A stretch of 37,134 bases of DNA from contig DASYRL010000079.1 in the NCBI GenBank assembly GCA_036004445.1, positions 1 through 37,134 on the forward strand, written 5' to 3'. A program made the position numbers and the translations under genes. The notes beneath the pieces were generated by a model. The model was not told where the DNA came from and did no database searches. It worked only from the letters and a program-made list of their open reading frames with translations. Positions 15,726-22,648 of the stretch are shown here, piece after piece (the stretch's first letter is position 1; every line of letters starts with the position of its first letter). This DNA is from DASXUC01 sp036004445 (GTDB lineage Bacteria > Sysuimicrobiota > Sysuimicrobiia > Sysuimicrobiales > Kaftiobacteriaceae).

Positions 15726-16576
15726 TTGAGGAGGCGCGAGAGCCGCCGGTCGGCGTAGACTTTGCCTCCGGTCTGGCACTGCGGGCAGTAGTAGGTTTCC
15801 CGCTCGGTAAAGTGAACCGCGGCGATGGGCGTGCCGCAGCGCGGACAGGGCTCGCCGCCGTGCCGATGCACGCGCAGCAGTTCCAGCGGTTCCTTCACCG
15901 GCAGTTTGTCCAGGAACGCTTCTCGATGTTCGTCGAGGGCGCGAGCCAGCGTCGTCCCGATCGCCGCGAAGAGGCGCGCTACCTCATCTGCTTTCAGCCG
16001 GTTCGCCGCTACAAACGGGGATAGTCTCGCCTCCCACAGGATTTCGTCGGAGAAGGTGTTGCCGATACTGGTAAGGTAACGCTGGAGCGTCAGAAACCGC
16101 TTCAGCTGGGCCGTCTCGTCCTTGAGCATCTCCGCCAAGCGGGGCCGCGTGAAGTTCTCGCTGAGAGGATCTATCCCCAGGCCTCCCAGCGGTTCACTGG
16201 ACATGAGGTCAGAGGAGCGCATGACGTATGCCGCGGCGCGCTTCTTCGGCCCGATTTCATACAGCCGCAGGTCCCGTCCATCGTCGAGACTGAGGACGAA
16301 GGCGACGTCCTTGTTCTGACCCTGGCGCGAGGGCACGATCTGCAGGCGCCCATTCCGCATCAAGTGCGTCACGATTGCCAACTCATTCAACTCGACCACG
16401 ACGAGCTTGCCAACGCGCCTGACCCCGCTGACGACGTGATTCACGATGTCGGCGACCGGAGGATCATAGGTCTTCAAGACAGATGGGCTCTTCACGCGCG
16501 CCGCGGTGATCGTCCGGCCCCGGATCTGCGCGTCGAGGTTCTCCGTGAGGATCTGAATGAACGGCAGCTCAGGCAT
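15722..16576 (-). CDS. Fpg/Nei-family DNA glycosylase
   Basis: 284-residue base-excision repair glycosylase/AP lyase. It begins MPELPFIQ: Pro2 is the Schiff-base nucleophile and Glu3 the partner acid. The helix-two-turn-helix region is followed by a C-terminal zinc finger with Cys244, Cys247, Cys264 and Cys267 (CPRCG...CPQCQ). The expected arginine of the finger (normally R-G-T/R-S before the last CxxCQ) is replaced by ERETYYC, so lesion recognition may differ from classical MutM. The start is fixed by the MPELP motif and lies 8 nt inside the end of the AlaX-type gene; its stop overlaps the SAM hydrolase start. The triple overlap implies a tight operon. Confidence 0.9.
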   Translation of the reverse strand: MPELPFIQILTENLDAQIRGRTITAARVKSPSVLKTYDPPVADIVNHVVSGVRRVGKLVVVELNELAIVTHLMRNGRLQIVPSRQGQNKDVAFVLSLDDGRDLRLYEIGPKKRAAAYVMRSSDLMSSEPLGGLGIDPLSENFTRPRLAEMLKDETAQLKRFLTLQRYLTSIGNTFSDEILWEARLSPFVAANRLKADEVARLFAAIGTTLARALDEHREAFLDKLPVKEPLELLRVHRHGGEPCPRCGTPIAAVHFTERETYYCPQCQTGGKVYADRRLSRLLK

Positions 16577-17741
16577 CAGCCAGCGCCTGCCGCAGCGCCG
16601 CGATGGCGTCCGCCACCCGCTCCGCGGGGACCGCGCCCTGGGCGAATTCGGACCGCCCTCCGCCGCGACCGCCCAGCGGAGCGATCGCGGTGCGCAGGAG
16701 CTGCCCCGCGTCCAGATCGATCCCGGCCGCGCGGGCCACCACGATCTTGCCGTCGGCCGTGGCGAGTGCGGCGACGGACGGTTCCATGCCAACGATCTTC
16801 CCTGCCAGCAGTGCGACGTCGTTGACAGAACGATCCGTGAGGATCTCAGTCACATACTTCGGCGATCCGGCTGCGCCGTGAAGCAGTCTGCGCGCCTCAT
16901 CCTCCAAGGCGCGGGCGCGATAGACGGTCAGTTCCTGCCCGGCGCTCTTGAGCTGTTCACGCACCCTTCGCACGGCATCGGCGAGCTCGCGATCCTTCAC
17001 GGACAGGTCCGCGGCCAGCTCGAGGACCGTGGCGTTCTTCCAGCGTGCATCCCGCACGGCCCGCCAGCCGCAGAAGAATTCGACACGCACGCCGCCCCGC
17101 AAGCGCTCCCAGCGGCGGATGAGGATCGGTCCGATCTCTCCCGTTCTCGCCACGTGAGTGCCACCGCAGGCCGAGACGTCAAACTCTTGCACGTTCACGA
17201 TTCTGACCTGTCCGCGCTTCTTGGCCGGTCTCCGCAGACCGAGGTCCGGGAGTACCGACTCGTCGACTTCGGTGACGACAATCGGCCGGTCTTCGAACAC
17301 GATCTGACTGGCCACGTCCTCGACCTTCGCGGCGTCCGCGGAACTCAAGTCGGTGATGTCCAGATCCAGTGTGCAGACGTCCGCGCCAAAGTGGACGGAC
17401 TTCGTGCCGGCTCCGGCTCCGCGCAGGAACGCCTGTGAGAGGACATGCTGCCCCGTGTGCTGCTGCATGTGATCGAAACGGCGGGGCCAGTCGATCACAC
17501 CATGGACACGGCCGCGCACCGGCCGTTCCGTAACGTGCAGAATCGTCCCCTGCTCGTCGATCACGTCCGTGACGGCCGCGCCGCCGAGCGTACCGAGATC
17601 GTGGGGCTGCCCGCCGGACGTGGGGTAGAACGCGGTTTGATCCAACACGATGACAGTGGCCCCAGCCTGCTCACGGACGTCCAGCACGCGGGCGTCGAAT
17701 TCGCGCAGGTAGCTGTCGGAGTAATAGAGGCGGTCTGTCAT
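16569..17741 (-). CDS. alaX: Alanyl-tRNA editing protein, AlaX-L type with DHHA1 domain
   Basis: 390-residue trans-editing protein that deacylates mischarged Ser- or Gly-tRNA(Ala); it is a free-standing relative of the editing half of AlaRS. YPTSGGQPHD (39-48) is the AlaRS-like N-domain motif, HTGQH (95-99) and CGGTH (192-196) carry the zinc/editing residues, and the C-terminal GGRGGGRSEFAQG (357-369) identifies a DHHA1 domain. There is no aminoacylation domain, so it is not AlaS. The ATG has no Shine-Dalgarno. It is the first gene of the AlaX-glycosylase-SAM hydrolase run. Confidence 0.92.
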   Translation of the reverse strand: MTDRLYYSDSYLREFDARVLDVREQAGATVIVLDQTAFYPTSGGQPHDLGTLGGAAVTDVIDEQGTILHVTERPVRGRVHGVIDWPRRFDHMQQHTGQHVLSQAFLRGAGAGTKSVHFGADVCTLDLDITDLSSADAAKVEDVASQIVFEDRPIVVTEVDESVLPDLGLRRPAKKRGQVRIVNVQEFDVSACGGTHVARTGEIGPILIRRWERLRGGVRVEFFCGWRAVRDARWKNATVLELAADLSVKDRELADAVRRVREQLKSAGQELTVYRARALEDEARRLLHGAAGSPKYVTEILTDRSVNDVALLAGKIVGMEPSVAALATADGKIVVARAAGIDLDAGQLLRTAIAPLGGRGGGRSEFAQGAVPAERVADAIAALRQALADA

Positions 17742-17859
17742 GGCAACAGTCGCTCAACCCTCCGTCCTATGATGACCCAATCCTGAGTCCAGTCTCAAGA
17801 CACCGCGTGAACCCTGCGCATTGAGGAAAACGTAATAGTAAGTGAGGAGGTGGAGCATC
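17742..17859. other. Divergent upstream region of alaX and the 21-codon gene
   Basis: 118 bp with no recognisable gene. A strong Shine-Dalgarno (AGGAGG at 17845-17850) serves the small plus-strand gene. AT-rich CGTAATAGTAAG (17831-17842) could contain a -10 box, but no convincing -35 is seen for either direction. Confidence 0.4.
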
Positions 17860-17925
17860 ATGGATTGGCTCTGGATCGTCCTCGGTATTGCGCTTGTCAT
17901 CTGGCTGCTTAGCCGCGCAAGCTAA
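17860..17925 (+). CDS. 21-residue putative membrane microprotein
   Basis: A 21-codon reading frame, ATG to TAA. AGGAGG lies nine nt upstream, one of the best ribosome-binding sites in the window. The product starts MDWLWIVLGIALVIWLL and ends SRAS: one hydrophobic, Trp/Ile/Leu-rich span with an acidic residue at the start and a single Arg near the end, so probably N-out or dual-topology in the membrane. I do not recognise a family, though it resembles the single-span start of small 'lmo0937-like' membrane proteins. It stands alone between alaX and yjjX and is followed by a strong hairpin. Evidence is the Shine-Dalgarno plus the clean hydrophobic segment; conservation was not tested. Confidence 0.6.
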   Translation: MDWLWIVLGIALVIWLLSRAS

Positions 17926-17972
17926 GAGCGAGCAAGCGCAGCAAGCACTCGACAACTGCATAGGGTAGATTC

Positions 17973-18006
17973 GCGCCCCCGGCCCGATGCTACGGACCGG
18001 GGGCGC
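17973..18006. terminator. Strong GC hairpin at convergent junction
   Basis: Perfect 10-bp inverted repeat, GCGCCCCCGG (17973-17982) and CCGGGGGCGC (17997-18006), with inner CCG/CGG pairing in the loop. It lies between the plus-strand microprotein gene and the minus-strand yjjX end. There is no T-tract on either side, so it may be a transcription barrier or RNA stabiliser rather than a classical terminator. Confidence 0.55.
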
Positions 18007-18035
18007 TCCCCATGAACCACTCGTTCACCTCGTGT

Positions 18036-18563
18036 TCATCGCGACGCATAATGCTGCGGAGTCAGAAACGGCGCCAACGCAGCAATCAGGGCCTGCTCCA
18101 GCGTGCCCTGCCGGTCAACGAGTCCTCGTGTCAGCAGCCCGACCGCACCAAACACTTCGTGCGCTTCCGCGTGGCCCAGCAGTGAGTCGACGATGTCGCC
18201 AACCTCCTCACCAGCCAGGGCCCGCTCGGCCATCCACGCCGGCAGCCTGAGGCGGAGCCCGCAGCCCAGTCCCTCGTGGCTTTCACGATCCACGACGGCT
18301 ACCCAGGCGCACATCCATGTTCCCCATTCGTCTTGGTGTACGCCGCCCTCGATCCCGATGCCGTAGTCGGCATCGGCTTGTGCGCGGCTTTCCCTCGCGC
18401 GGTGCACCGCGCCGCGAATTGTCTCGGCGTCGCCGATCGGCTGCGCCGGCACCACGGACTCGACCGGCACGGCCACGATCTCGGAAGCCGGGTCGAGGCG
18501 CGAGAATACCGCCCGCGCGGTGCGGAGCTTCGAATCGCTGGTCGAACCTACCGCGATACGCAT
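18036..18563 (-). CDS. yjjX: Inosine/xanthosine triphosphatase, YjjX/DUF84 family
   Basis: 175-residue house-cleaning NTPase that removes ITP and XTP from the nucleotide pool. The N-terminus MRIAVGSTSDSKLRTARAVF is the YjjX phosphate-binding start; GIGIEGGV (about 68-75) and the EVGDIVDSLLGH region are also family-typical. It is divergent from lgt with 32 bp between the ATGs, and convergent with the microprotein gene. Confidence 0.9.
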   Translation of the reverse strand: MRIAVGSTSDSKLRTARAVFSRLDPASEIVAVPVESVVPAQPIGDAETIRGAVHRARESRAQADADYGIGIEGGVHQDEWGTWMCAWVAVVDRESHEGLGCGLRLRLPAWMAERALAGEEVGDIVDSLLGHAEAHEVFGAVGLLTRGLVDRQGTLEQALIAALAPFLTPQHYASR

Positions 18564-18595
18564 GACTCGGCCTCAGATGATATACTCCCTGCGCG
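18564..18595 (+). promoter_or_regulatory. Extended -10 promoter of lgt, near-leaderless start
   Basis: TG-A-TATACT (18578-18586) is an extended -10 box with 5 of 6 matches, ending 9 nt before the lgt ATG. Initiation about 7 nt downstream would leave a leader of only about 2 nt. No Shine-Dalgarno or -35 box is visible. Confidence 0.5.
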
Positions 18596-19375
18596 ATGGA
18601 CCCTATCCTTGTTCAATTCGGACCAATTGTCATCCGCTGGTACGGCGTCATGCTGGCGACGACGATCGTCTTTGGCCTGTTCATGGCGTATCGGTACGGT
18701 CCCAGATACGATATCCCGACGGCCCAGCTCGACCGCCTGGCTATTCCATTCATCGTGTCGGCCGTGGTCGGCGCGCGCCTCGGATACGTCCTCACGCACC
18801 TCTCCGAGTTTGCCGATCCCCTCGAGGTGCTCCGCGTGGACCACGGAGGGCTCTCATCGCACGGGGCCATCTTCGCCGGACTGATCGTACTGTGGATCGC
18901 CGCCCGCCGGCTGGGTACGTCGCTGTGGAGTCTTGCCGACATCATCTCGTTCACGATCCCGCTAGGCAACATCTTCGTCCGGTTCGGGAATTTCATGAAT
19001 GGCGAGCTCTACGGGGATCCCACCTCGCTGCCCTGGGGCATCCGGTTTCCGGGGACGACGGAACCGCGCCATCCCCTGCAGATCTACGAGATGATCTTCG
19101 GCGCCATTACCCTGCTGATCGGGGTCCGCGTGGCGCGGCGGCGCGCATTTGAAGGCCAGGTCTTCTGGACCATCATGGTTCTCACGTCCATCGGCCGGAT
19201 CTTCCTCGACGCGCTGCGGAGCGAGGAGCGAATCTGGTGGATCATCGCGCCGGGGCAGATCCCCGCTGTCCTGCTCGTGATCATCGGGGTGTGGTTTCTG
19301 CGAACCAGAAGGGCGTCTACTCAGTCTTCTCCGTCTTCTCAGTCTTCCCAGTCTACTTCATCCGGTGACGTCTGA
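18596..19375 (+). CDS. lgt: Prolipoprotein diacylglyceryl transferase
   Basis: Polytopic membrane enzyme of 259 residues that transfers diacylglyceryl from phosphatidylglycerol to the lipobox Cys of prolipoproteins. The Lgt signatures HGGLSSHGA (83-91) and RFGNFMNGE (129-137) are intact and about seven hydrophobic spans are visible. The last 18 residues (from about 242) are a Ser/Gln-rich tail, QSSPSSQSSQSTSS, encoded by a 9-nt-period repeat and lying beyond the final membrane span. One of only three plus-strand genes; it converges on fixX. Confidence 0.95.
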   Translation: MDPILVQFGPIVIRWYGVMLATTIVFGLFMAYRYGPRYDIPTAQLDRLAIPFIVSAVVGARLGYVLTHLSEFADPLEVLRVDHGGLSSHGAIFAGLIVLWIAARRLGTSLWSLADIISFTIPLGNIFVRFGNFMNGELYGDPTSLPWGIRFPGTTEPRHPLQIYEMIFGAITLLIGVRVARRRAFEGQVFWTIMVLTSIGRIFLDALRSEERIWWIIAPGQIPAVLLVIIGVWFLRTRRASTQSSPSSQSSQSTSSGDV

Positions 19376-19428
19376 TGGGGATTGAGACGGAGAGGACGGT
19401 GGAGACTGAGAAGACAGAGTAGACGCAG
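19321..19428. repeat. Inverted pair of 9-nt-period arrays between lgt and fixX
   Basis: 19321-19356 has four 9-nt units (TCAGTCTTC, TCCGTCTTC, TCAGTCTTC, CCAGTCTAC). 19384-19428 has five units of the complementary type (GAGACGGAG, AGGACGGTG, GAGACTGAG, AAGACAGAG, TAGACGCAG). The arms can pair with scattered mismatches around a 27-nt loop. The first arm codes the Lgt tail and the second abuts the fixX stop, so the pair occupies exactly the convergent junction, where a bidirectional terminator would be expected. Confidence 0.85.
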
Positions 19429-19713
19429 CTATCCAGTCCGGTAGTTGACTCCGAACCCGCCTCTTGGAAGCCGCCAATCGATGTTGTGGTAGGGGCAGCC
19501 CGTCAGACACGACGTACACTCCACGCAGTTCTCGAACGAGGCTGTGATCTTCTCTCCGTCCCAGTTATATACGTTGGCCGGGCAGAACGTCGTGCACGGC
19601 CGGTCCCACGCCGGCCCGCACGCATGCAAGCAGGTCTCGTTGGCCCGGATCGAGATATGACTCTGCTTGTCGTGCTTATAGGTCAGCAGAAACAACTTCT
19701 CCTCAAGCTTCAT
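19429..19713 (-). CDS. fixX: Ferredoxin-like protein FixX
   Basis: 94-residue ferredoxin-like partner of FixC. It carries eight cysteines: Cys28, Cys32, Cys40, Cys44 and the cluster Cys63-x2-Cys66-x2-Cys69-x3-Cys73 (CVECTSCLTGCP). In ETF:quinone oxidoreductases FixX supplies the Fe-S domain that in mitochondrial ETF-QO is fused to the flavoprotein. It lies 116 bp downstream of fixC, wider than usual. The fixA/fixB (ETF) genes are not in this window. Confidence 0.93.
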   Translation of the reverse strand: MKLEEKLFLLTYKHDKQSHISIRANETCLHACGPAWDRPCTTFCPANVYNWDGEKITASFENCVECTSCLTGCPYHNIDWRLPRGGFGVNYRTG

Positions 19714-19829
19714 GACGAAGACTTACGACGGAGGCATCCACCGCTCCCTCTCAAAAGCCCGTTTCCGGCCATAAGGTAACTCCATTCGTTGAAGGCCGGA
19801 GCTGAGTGCATGGCGACCATCCCAGGCTA
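19714..19829. other. fixC-fixX intergenic region with 7-bp inverted repeat
   Basis: 116 bp without a supportable gene. TCCGGCC (19764-19770) and GGCCGGA (19794-19800) form a perfect 7-bp inverted repeat with a 23-nt loop; no T-tract follows. It might attenuate or stabilise the fixX transcript. No tandem array occurs here. Confidence 0.35.
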
Positions 19830-21131
19830 CTACCTGATGACTTTCCAGCCCTGATACGCGTCCTTCAGGAGGTTCCACAGCGATCGCTGCGAGCGGACGT
19901 CCCTCCAGATCCTCCGCTGCTTCTCACGTTTCGGCGTCCCGTCCACCGTCAGCATCTCGTGCACGGCGCGGTTGACCAGGCGCGGGTAGATCTGCAGCAG
20001 TTCGGGGTGCTGGTCCACAAACTCGGGCAGGTGTTGGTACTTCTTCAGGTCCTTCAACACGAAGCTGTTCTCGAGTCTGGCCTGATAGACCGAGAGCGCC
20101 TCGGCAGAGAAGTCCCCCCGGGCCCGGGCTTCGATGACGGTTTCCCCTGCCGACCGGCCGGCCGTCATCGCCAGGTTGCTGCCCTCACGGTGGAGCCCGT
20201 TCACCATCATCGCGGCGTCACCGGCAATGAGCACGCCGCTGCCGTATAGCCGCGGCATCGCTTTGTAGCCGCCTTCGGGGATGGCGTGGGCCAGGTACTC
20301 CACGGTCTGTCCTCCGGCGATGAGCGGCTTCACGAGCGGGTGCGACTTCAACTGCTCCAGCACGTCGTTCGGTGTGATCTTTGTGCGCATCAGGTGGGAG
20401 ATCAGCGCCCCCGCTCCTACCGAGAGGCTCTCTCGGTTCGTGTAGATGAACGCGTAGCCGCCCATGCCCTGCGTCACCGATCCGTAGATCTCGATCGTCA
20501 CCCCCTCACCGGGCCCCACGTTGAAACGCTCCTCAATTGTCTGGGCGGGAAGGGTGATGATCTCCTTGAAGGCCAGCGCGACTTCGTGCGGCGCGATGTC
20601 CCGCGTTTGCAGCCGCGCCTTCTTCGCGAGGAAGGAGTGCACGCCGTCGCAGATGACGACCACGTCGGCGTAGAGATCCCCTTCCTCCCGGCCCGTCCGG
20701 ACCCCGACGATGCGGTCGCCGTCGAAGATGACGTCCTCGACCACGGTGGCCGGCACGAGCAACGCGCCCGCTTCCTCCGCCTTGGCGGCAAACCACCGAT
20801 CAAAGTGCGCGCGCAGGACGGTAAACGCGTTGGGAACAACGGACCCGTGCGCGGTCTTCTGCCCGATGCTGACCGCCGAATCATCCGTGGCAATCCAGAG
20901 GCGCTCCTCGACGATCACACGCTCGATGGGGGCGTCGCGCGTGAAGTCGGGGATGATGTCCGCCAGCATCGTGCCGTACATCACCCCGCCCATCACGTTC
21001 TTGGCGCCCGGATACTCGCCGCGCTCGAGCAGCACCACGGTGAGACCCGCCTTCGCCATCGTGTAGGCGGCGGCGCTCCCCGCCGGACCCGCTCCGACGA
21101 CGATCGCGTCAAATTTCTCTTGTTCGCTCAT
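19830..21131 (-). CDS. fixC: Electron transfer flavoprotein:quinone oxidoreductase FixC
   Basis: 433-residue FAD protein that passes electrons from reduced ETF to the membrane quinone pool together with FixX. The N-terminal dinucleotide-binding motif is GAGPAG (13-18), with LLERGEYPGAKNVMGG following the second strand; GSGVLIAGDAAMMVNG is the second FAD motif and REGSNLAMTAGR the family-typical segment after it. It follows nuoN by 89 bp that contain an inverted heptad array, and precedes fixX. With the acyl-CoA dehydrogenase at 9.8-11.0 kb it makes a route from fatty- or amino-acid oxidation to quinone. The geranylgeranyl-reductase relatives are the main alternative, less likely given fixX. 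Confidence 0.93.
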   Translation of the reverse strand: MSEQEKFDAIVVGAGPAGSAAAYTMAKAGLTVVLLERGEYPGAKNVMGGVMYGTMLADIIPDFTRDAPIERVIVEERLWIATDDSAVSIGQKTAHGSVVPNAFTVLRAHFDRWFAAKAEEAGALLVPATVVEDVIFDGDRIVGVRTGREEGDLYADVVVICDGVHSFLAKKARLQTRDIAPHEVALAFKEIITLPAQTIEERFNVGPGEGVTIEIYGSVTQGMGGYAFIYTNRESLSVGAGALISHLMRTKITPNDVLEQLKSHPLVKPLIAGGQTVEYLAHAIPEGGYKAMPRLYGSGVLIAGDAAMMVNGLHREGSNLAMTAGRSAGETVIEARARGDFSAEALSVYQARLENSFVLKDLKKYQHLPEFVDQHPELLQIYPRLVNRAVHEMLTVDGTPKREKQRRIWRDVRSQRSLWNLLKDAYQGWKVIR

Positions 21132-21148
21132 CGACTAGCCCAAGACCC

Positions 21149-21208
21149 GTTCGTCGTTCATCGTTCTTGGTTCATGGGTTCACATCTCCTCGAGGAACGA
21201 AGAACGAT
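21149..21208. repeat. Inverted heptad pair between nuoN and fixC
   Basis: 21149-21176 has four units (CGTTCGT, CGTTCAT, CGTTCTT, GGTTCAT). 21195-21208 has two complementary units (GAACGAA, GAACGAT). CATCGTTCTT (21160-21169) pairs perfectly with AAGAACGATG (21200-21209). The hairpin sits right after the nuo operon and could end or process its transcript before fixC. The same unit family recurs upstream of iscS. Confidence 0.85.
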
Positions 21209-21220
21209 GCACCAGGATCG

Positions 21221-22648
21221 TCATTTCGCCAGCGCCTGCCCGACTTGCTGCACGAACGTCACAAACCGTCCTGGGGCAAGTCCCAGGATGAGCACGCCGG
21301 CCGCCGCGGCGACGAGCGCCGCCCGGGTCCACCGCCCGCCGACGATCACGACGTCGTCCCGGGGCTGCCCCGTCAGCGTGACGTAGGCGACCCGGAAGTA
21401 GTAGTACGCGGACACGACGCTCGCCAGCACTCCGACGATCGCGACCCAGGCATAGCCGGCGTCCAGCGCGGCGGTAAAGACGTACAACTTCGCGAAGAAT
21501 CCCGCGGTCAGGGGCAGCCCGGCCAGCGAAATCATGAACAGCGTCATCGCCGCGGCCAGGATGGGGGACCGCGAGGCGAGGCCGCTGAGGTCGGCGATCT
21601 CGTCGGCCTCCTGGCCGTCCCGCTGCAGCATCAACGCGACGCCGAAGGCGCCCAGCGTCATCAGCGCGTACGCGAGCAGATAGAAGGCGACGGCGGTCGC
21701 GCCGGAGATGTTGCCGGAGAGGATGCCGATCAGGATGAAACCGGCGTGGGCGATGCTGGAGTACGCCAACAGCCGCTTCAGGTTCGTCTGCCGCAGGGCG
21801 GCGAGGTTGCCCAGCACCATCGTCGCTACGCAGATCACCGTCAGCGCTGTGGCCCACTGCGAGAACTGAGCGGACAGCGCGACGGAAGAGATCCGCAGGA
21901 ACGCCGCGAACGCGCCGACTTTGGCGATGACGGACATGAACGCGGTCACGGGCATCGGCGCGCCCTCGTAGACGTCGGGGGCCCAGGCGTGAAACGGCAC
22001 CACGGCCGCTTTGAAGCCCAGCCCGATCGTCACCAGGCCGATTCCGGTAAAGAGCAGCAGGGACGGCGACGCCGCAGCGAGGGTTCCCAGGTTCGTCGAT
22101 CCCCCGGCGCCGTAGATCAGCGCGATGCCGTAGAGGAGAAATACCGTGCTGAAGGCGCCCAGCAGAAAATACTTCATGCCGGCCTCCTGCGAGCGGACGT
22201 CGCTGCGCGCGAAGCCCGCCATCACGTACAGCGGGATGGACAGCGTCTCCAGGCCCAGGAAGATCATCAACAGATCGCTGCTCGCGGCCATCAACAACCC
22301 GCCGAGCGCACTGACCAGCAAGAGCGTGTAGTACTCGCCACTCTCCAGCCGCGTCCGCTGGACGTACTCCCCCGACAGGACGACGGCGAGCAAGGTGGTG
22401 ACCAACGCGATACTCTGCAGCACGAGCGTCAGTGCATCGCGCACGTACATGCCGCCGAACGACGCGCCGCCCGTCCCCAGGCGGAGGGTCTGCCATAACG
22501 CCGCCGCGGCGCCGGCGGCGGCGATCCAGCGTAGCGCCGGATGCCCCGCGCGCGGGGTGAACGCGCCGACCAGCAGGACCAGTATCGCGGCGCCCGTCAG
22601 CAGCAGTTCTGGAACAACGAGGCGGAGGTCGACGGAGGGCAGGGTCAT
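21221..22648 (-). CDS. nuoN: NADH-quinone oxidoreductase subunit N
   Basis: 475-residue proton-pumping membrane subunit with about 14 hydrophobic spans, homologous to Mrp-type antiporters. Typical features are the Lys-bearing helix in GLGFKAAVVPFHAWAPDVY and LKRLLAYSSIAHAG. The start at 22648 is fixed by the family N-terminus (MTLPSVDLRLVVPELLL) and by overlap with the nuoM stop (ATGA), so translation depends on nuoM. The frame is open further upstream only because it runs through a repeat array and antisense nuoM sequence. Last gene of the nuo series. Confidence 0.95.
   Translation of the reverse strand: MTLPSVDLRLVVPELLLTGAAILVLLVGAFTPRAGHPALRWIAAAGAAAALWQTLRLGTGGASFGGMYVRDALTLVLQSIALVTTLLAVVLSGEYVQRTRLESGEYYTLLLVSALGGLLMAASSDLLMIFLGLETLSIPLYVMAGFARSDVRSQEAGMKYFLLGAFSTVFLLYGIALIYGAGGSTNLGTLAAASPSLLLFTGIGLVTIGLGFKAAVVPFHAWAPDVYEGAPMPVTAFMSVIAKVGAFAAFLRISSVALSAQFSQWATALTVICVATMVLGNLAALRQTNLKRLLAYSSIAHAGFILIGILSGNISGATAVAFYLLAYALMTLGAFGVALMLQRDGQEADEIADLSGLASRSPILAAAMTLFMISLAGLPLTAGFFAKLYVFTAALDAGYAWVAIVGVLASVVSAYYYFRVAYVTLTGQPRDDVVIVGGRWTRAALVAAAAGVLILGLAPGRFVTFVQQVGQALAK

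Noticed and set aside
16569..17741. Alanyl-tRNA synthetase fragment
   Set aside because: The length, HTGQH/CGGTH editing motifs and C-terminal DHHA1 domain fit a complete AlaX-type editing protein; no aminoacylation domain remnants are present.
17973..18006. Classical rho-independent terminator
   Set aside because: The stem is strong, but neither strand has a T-tract after it; kept only as a terminator-like hairpin with moderate confidence.
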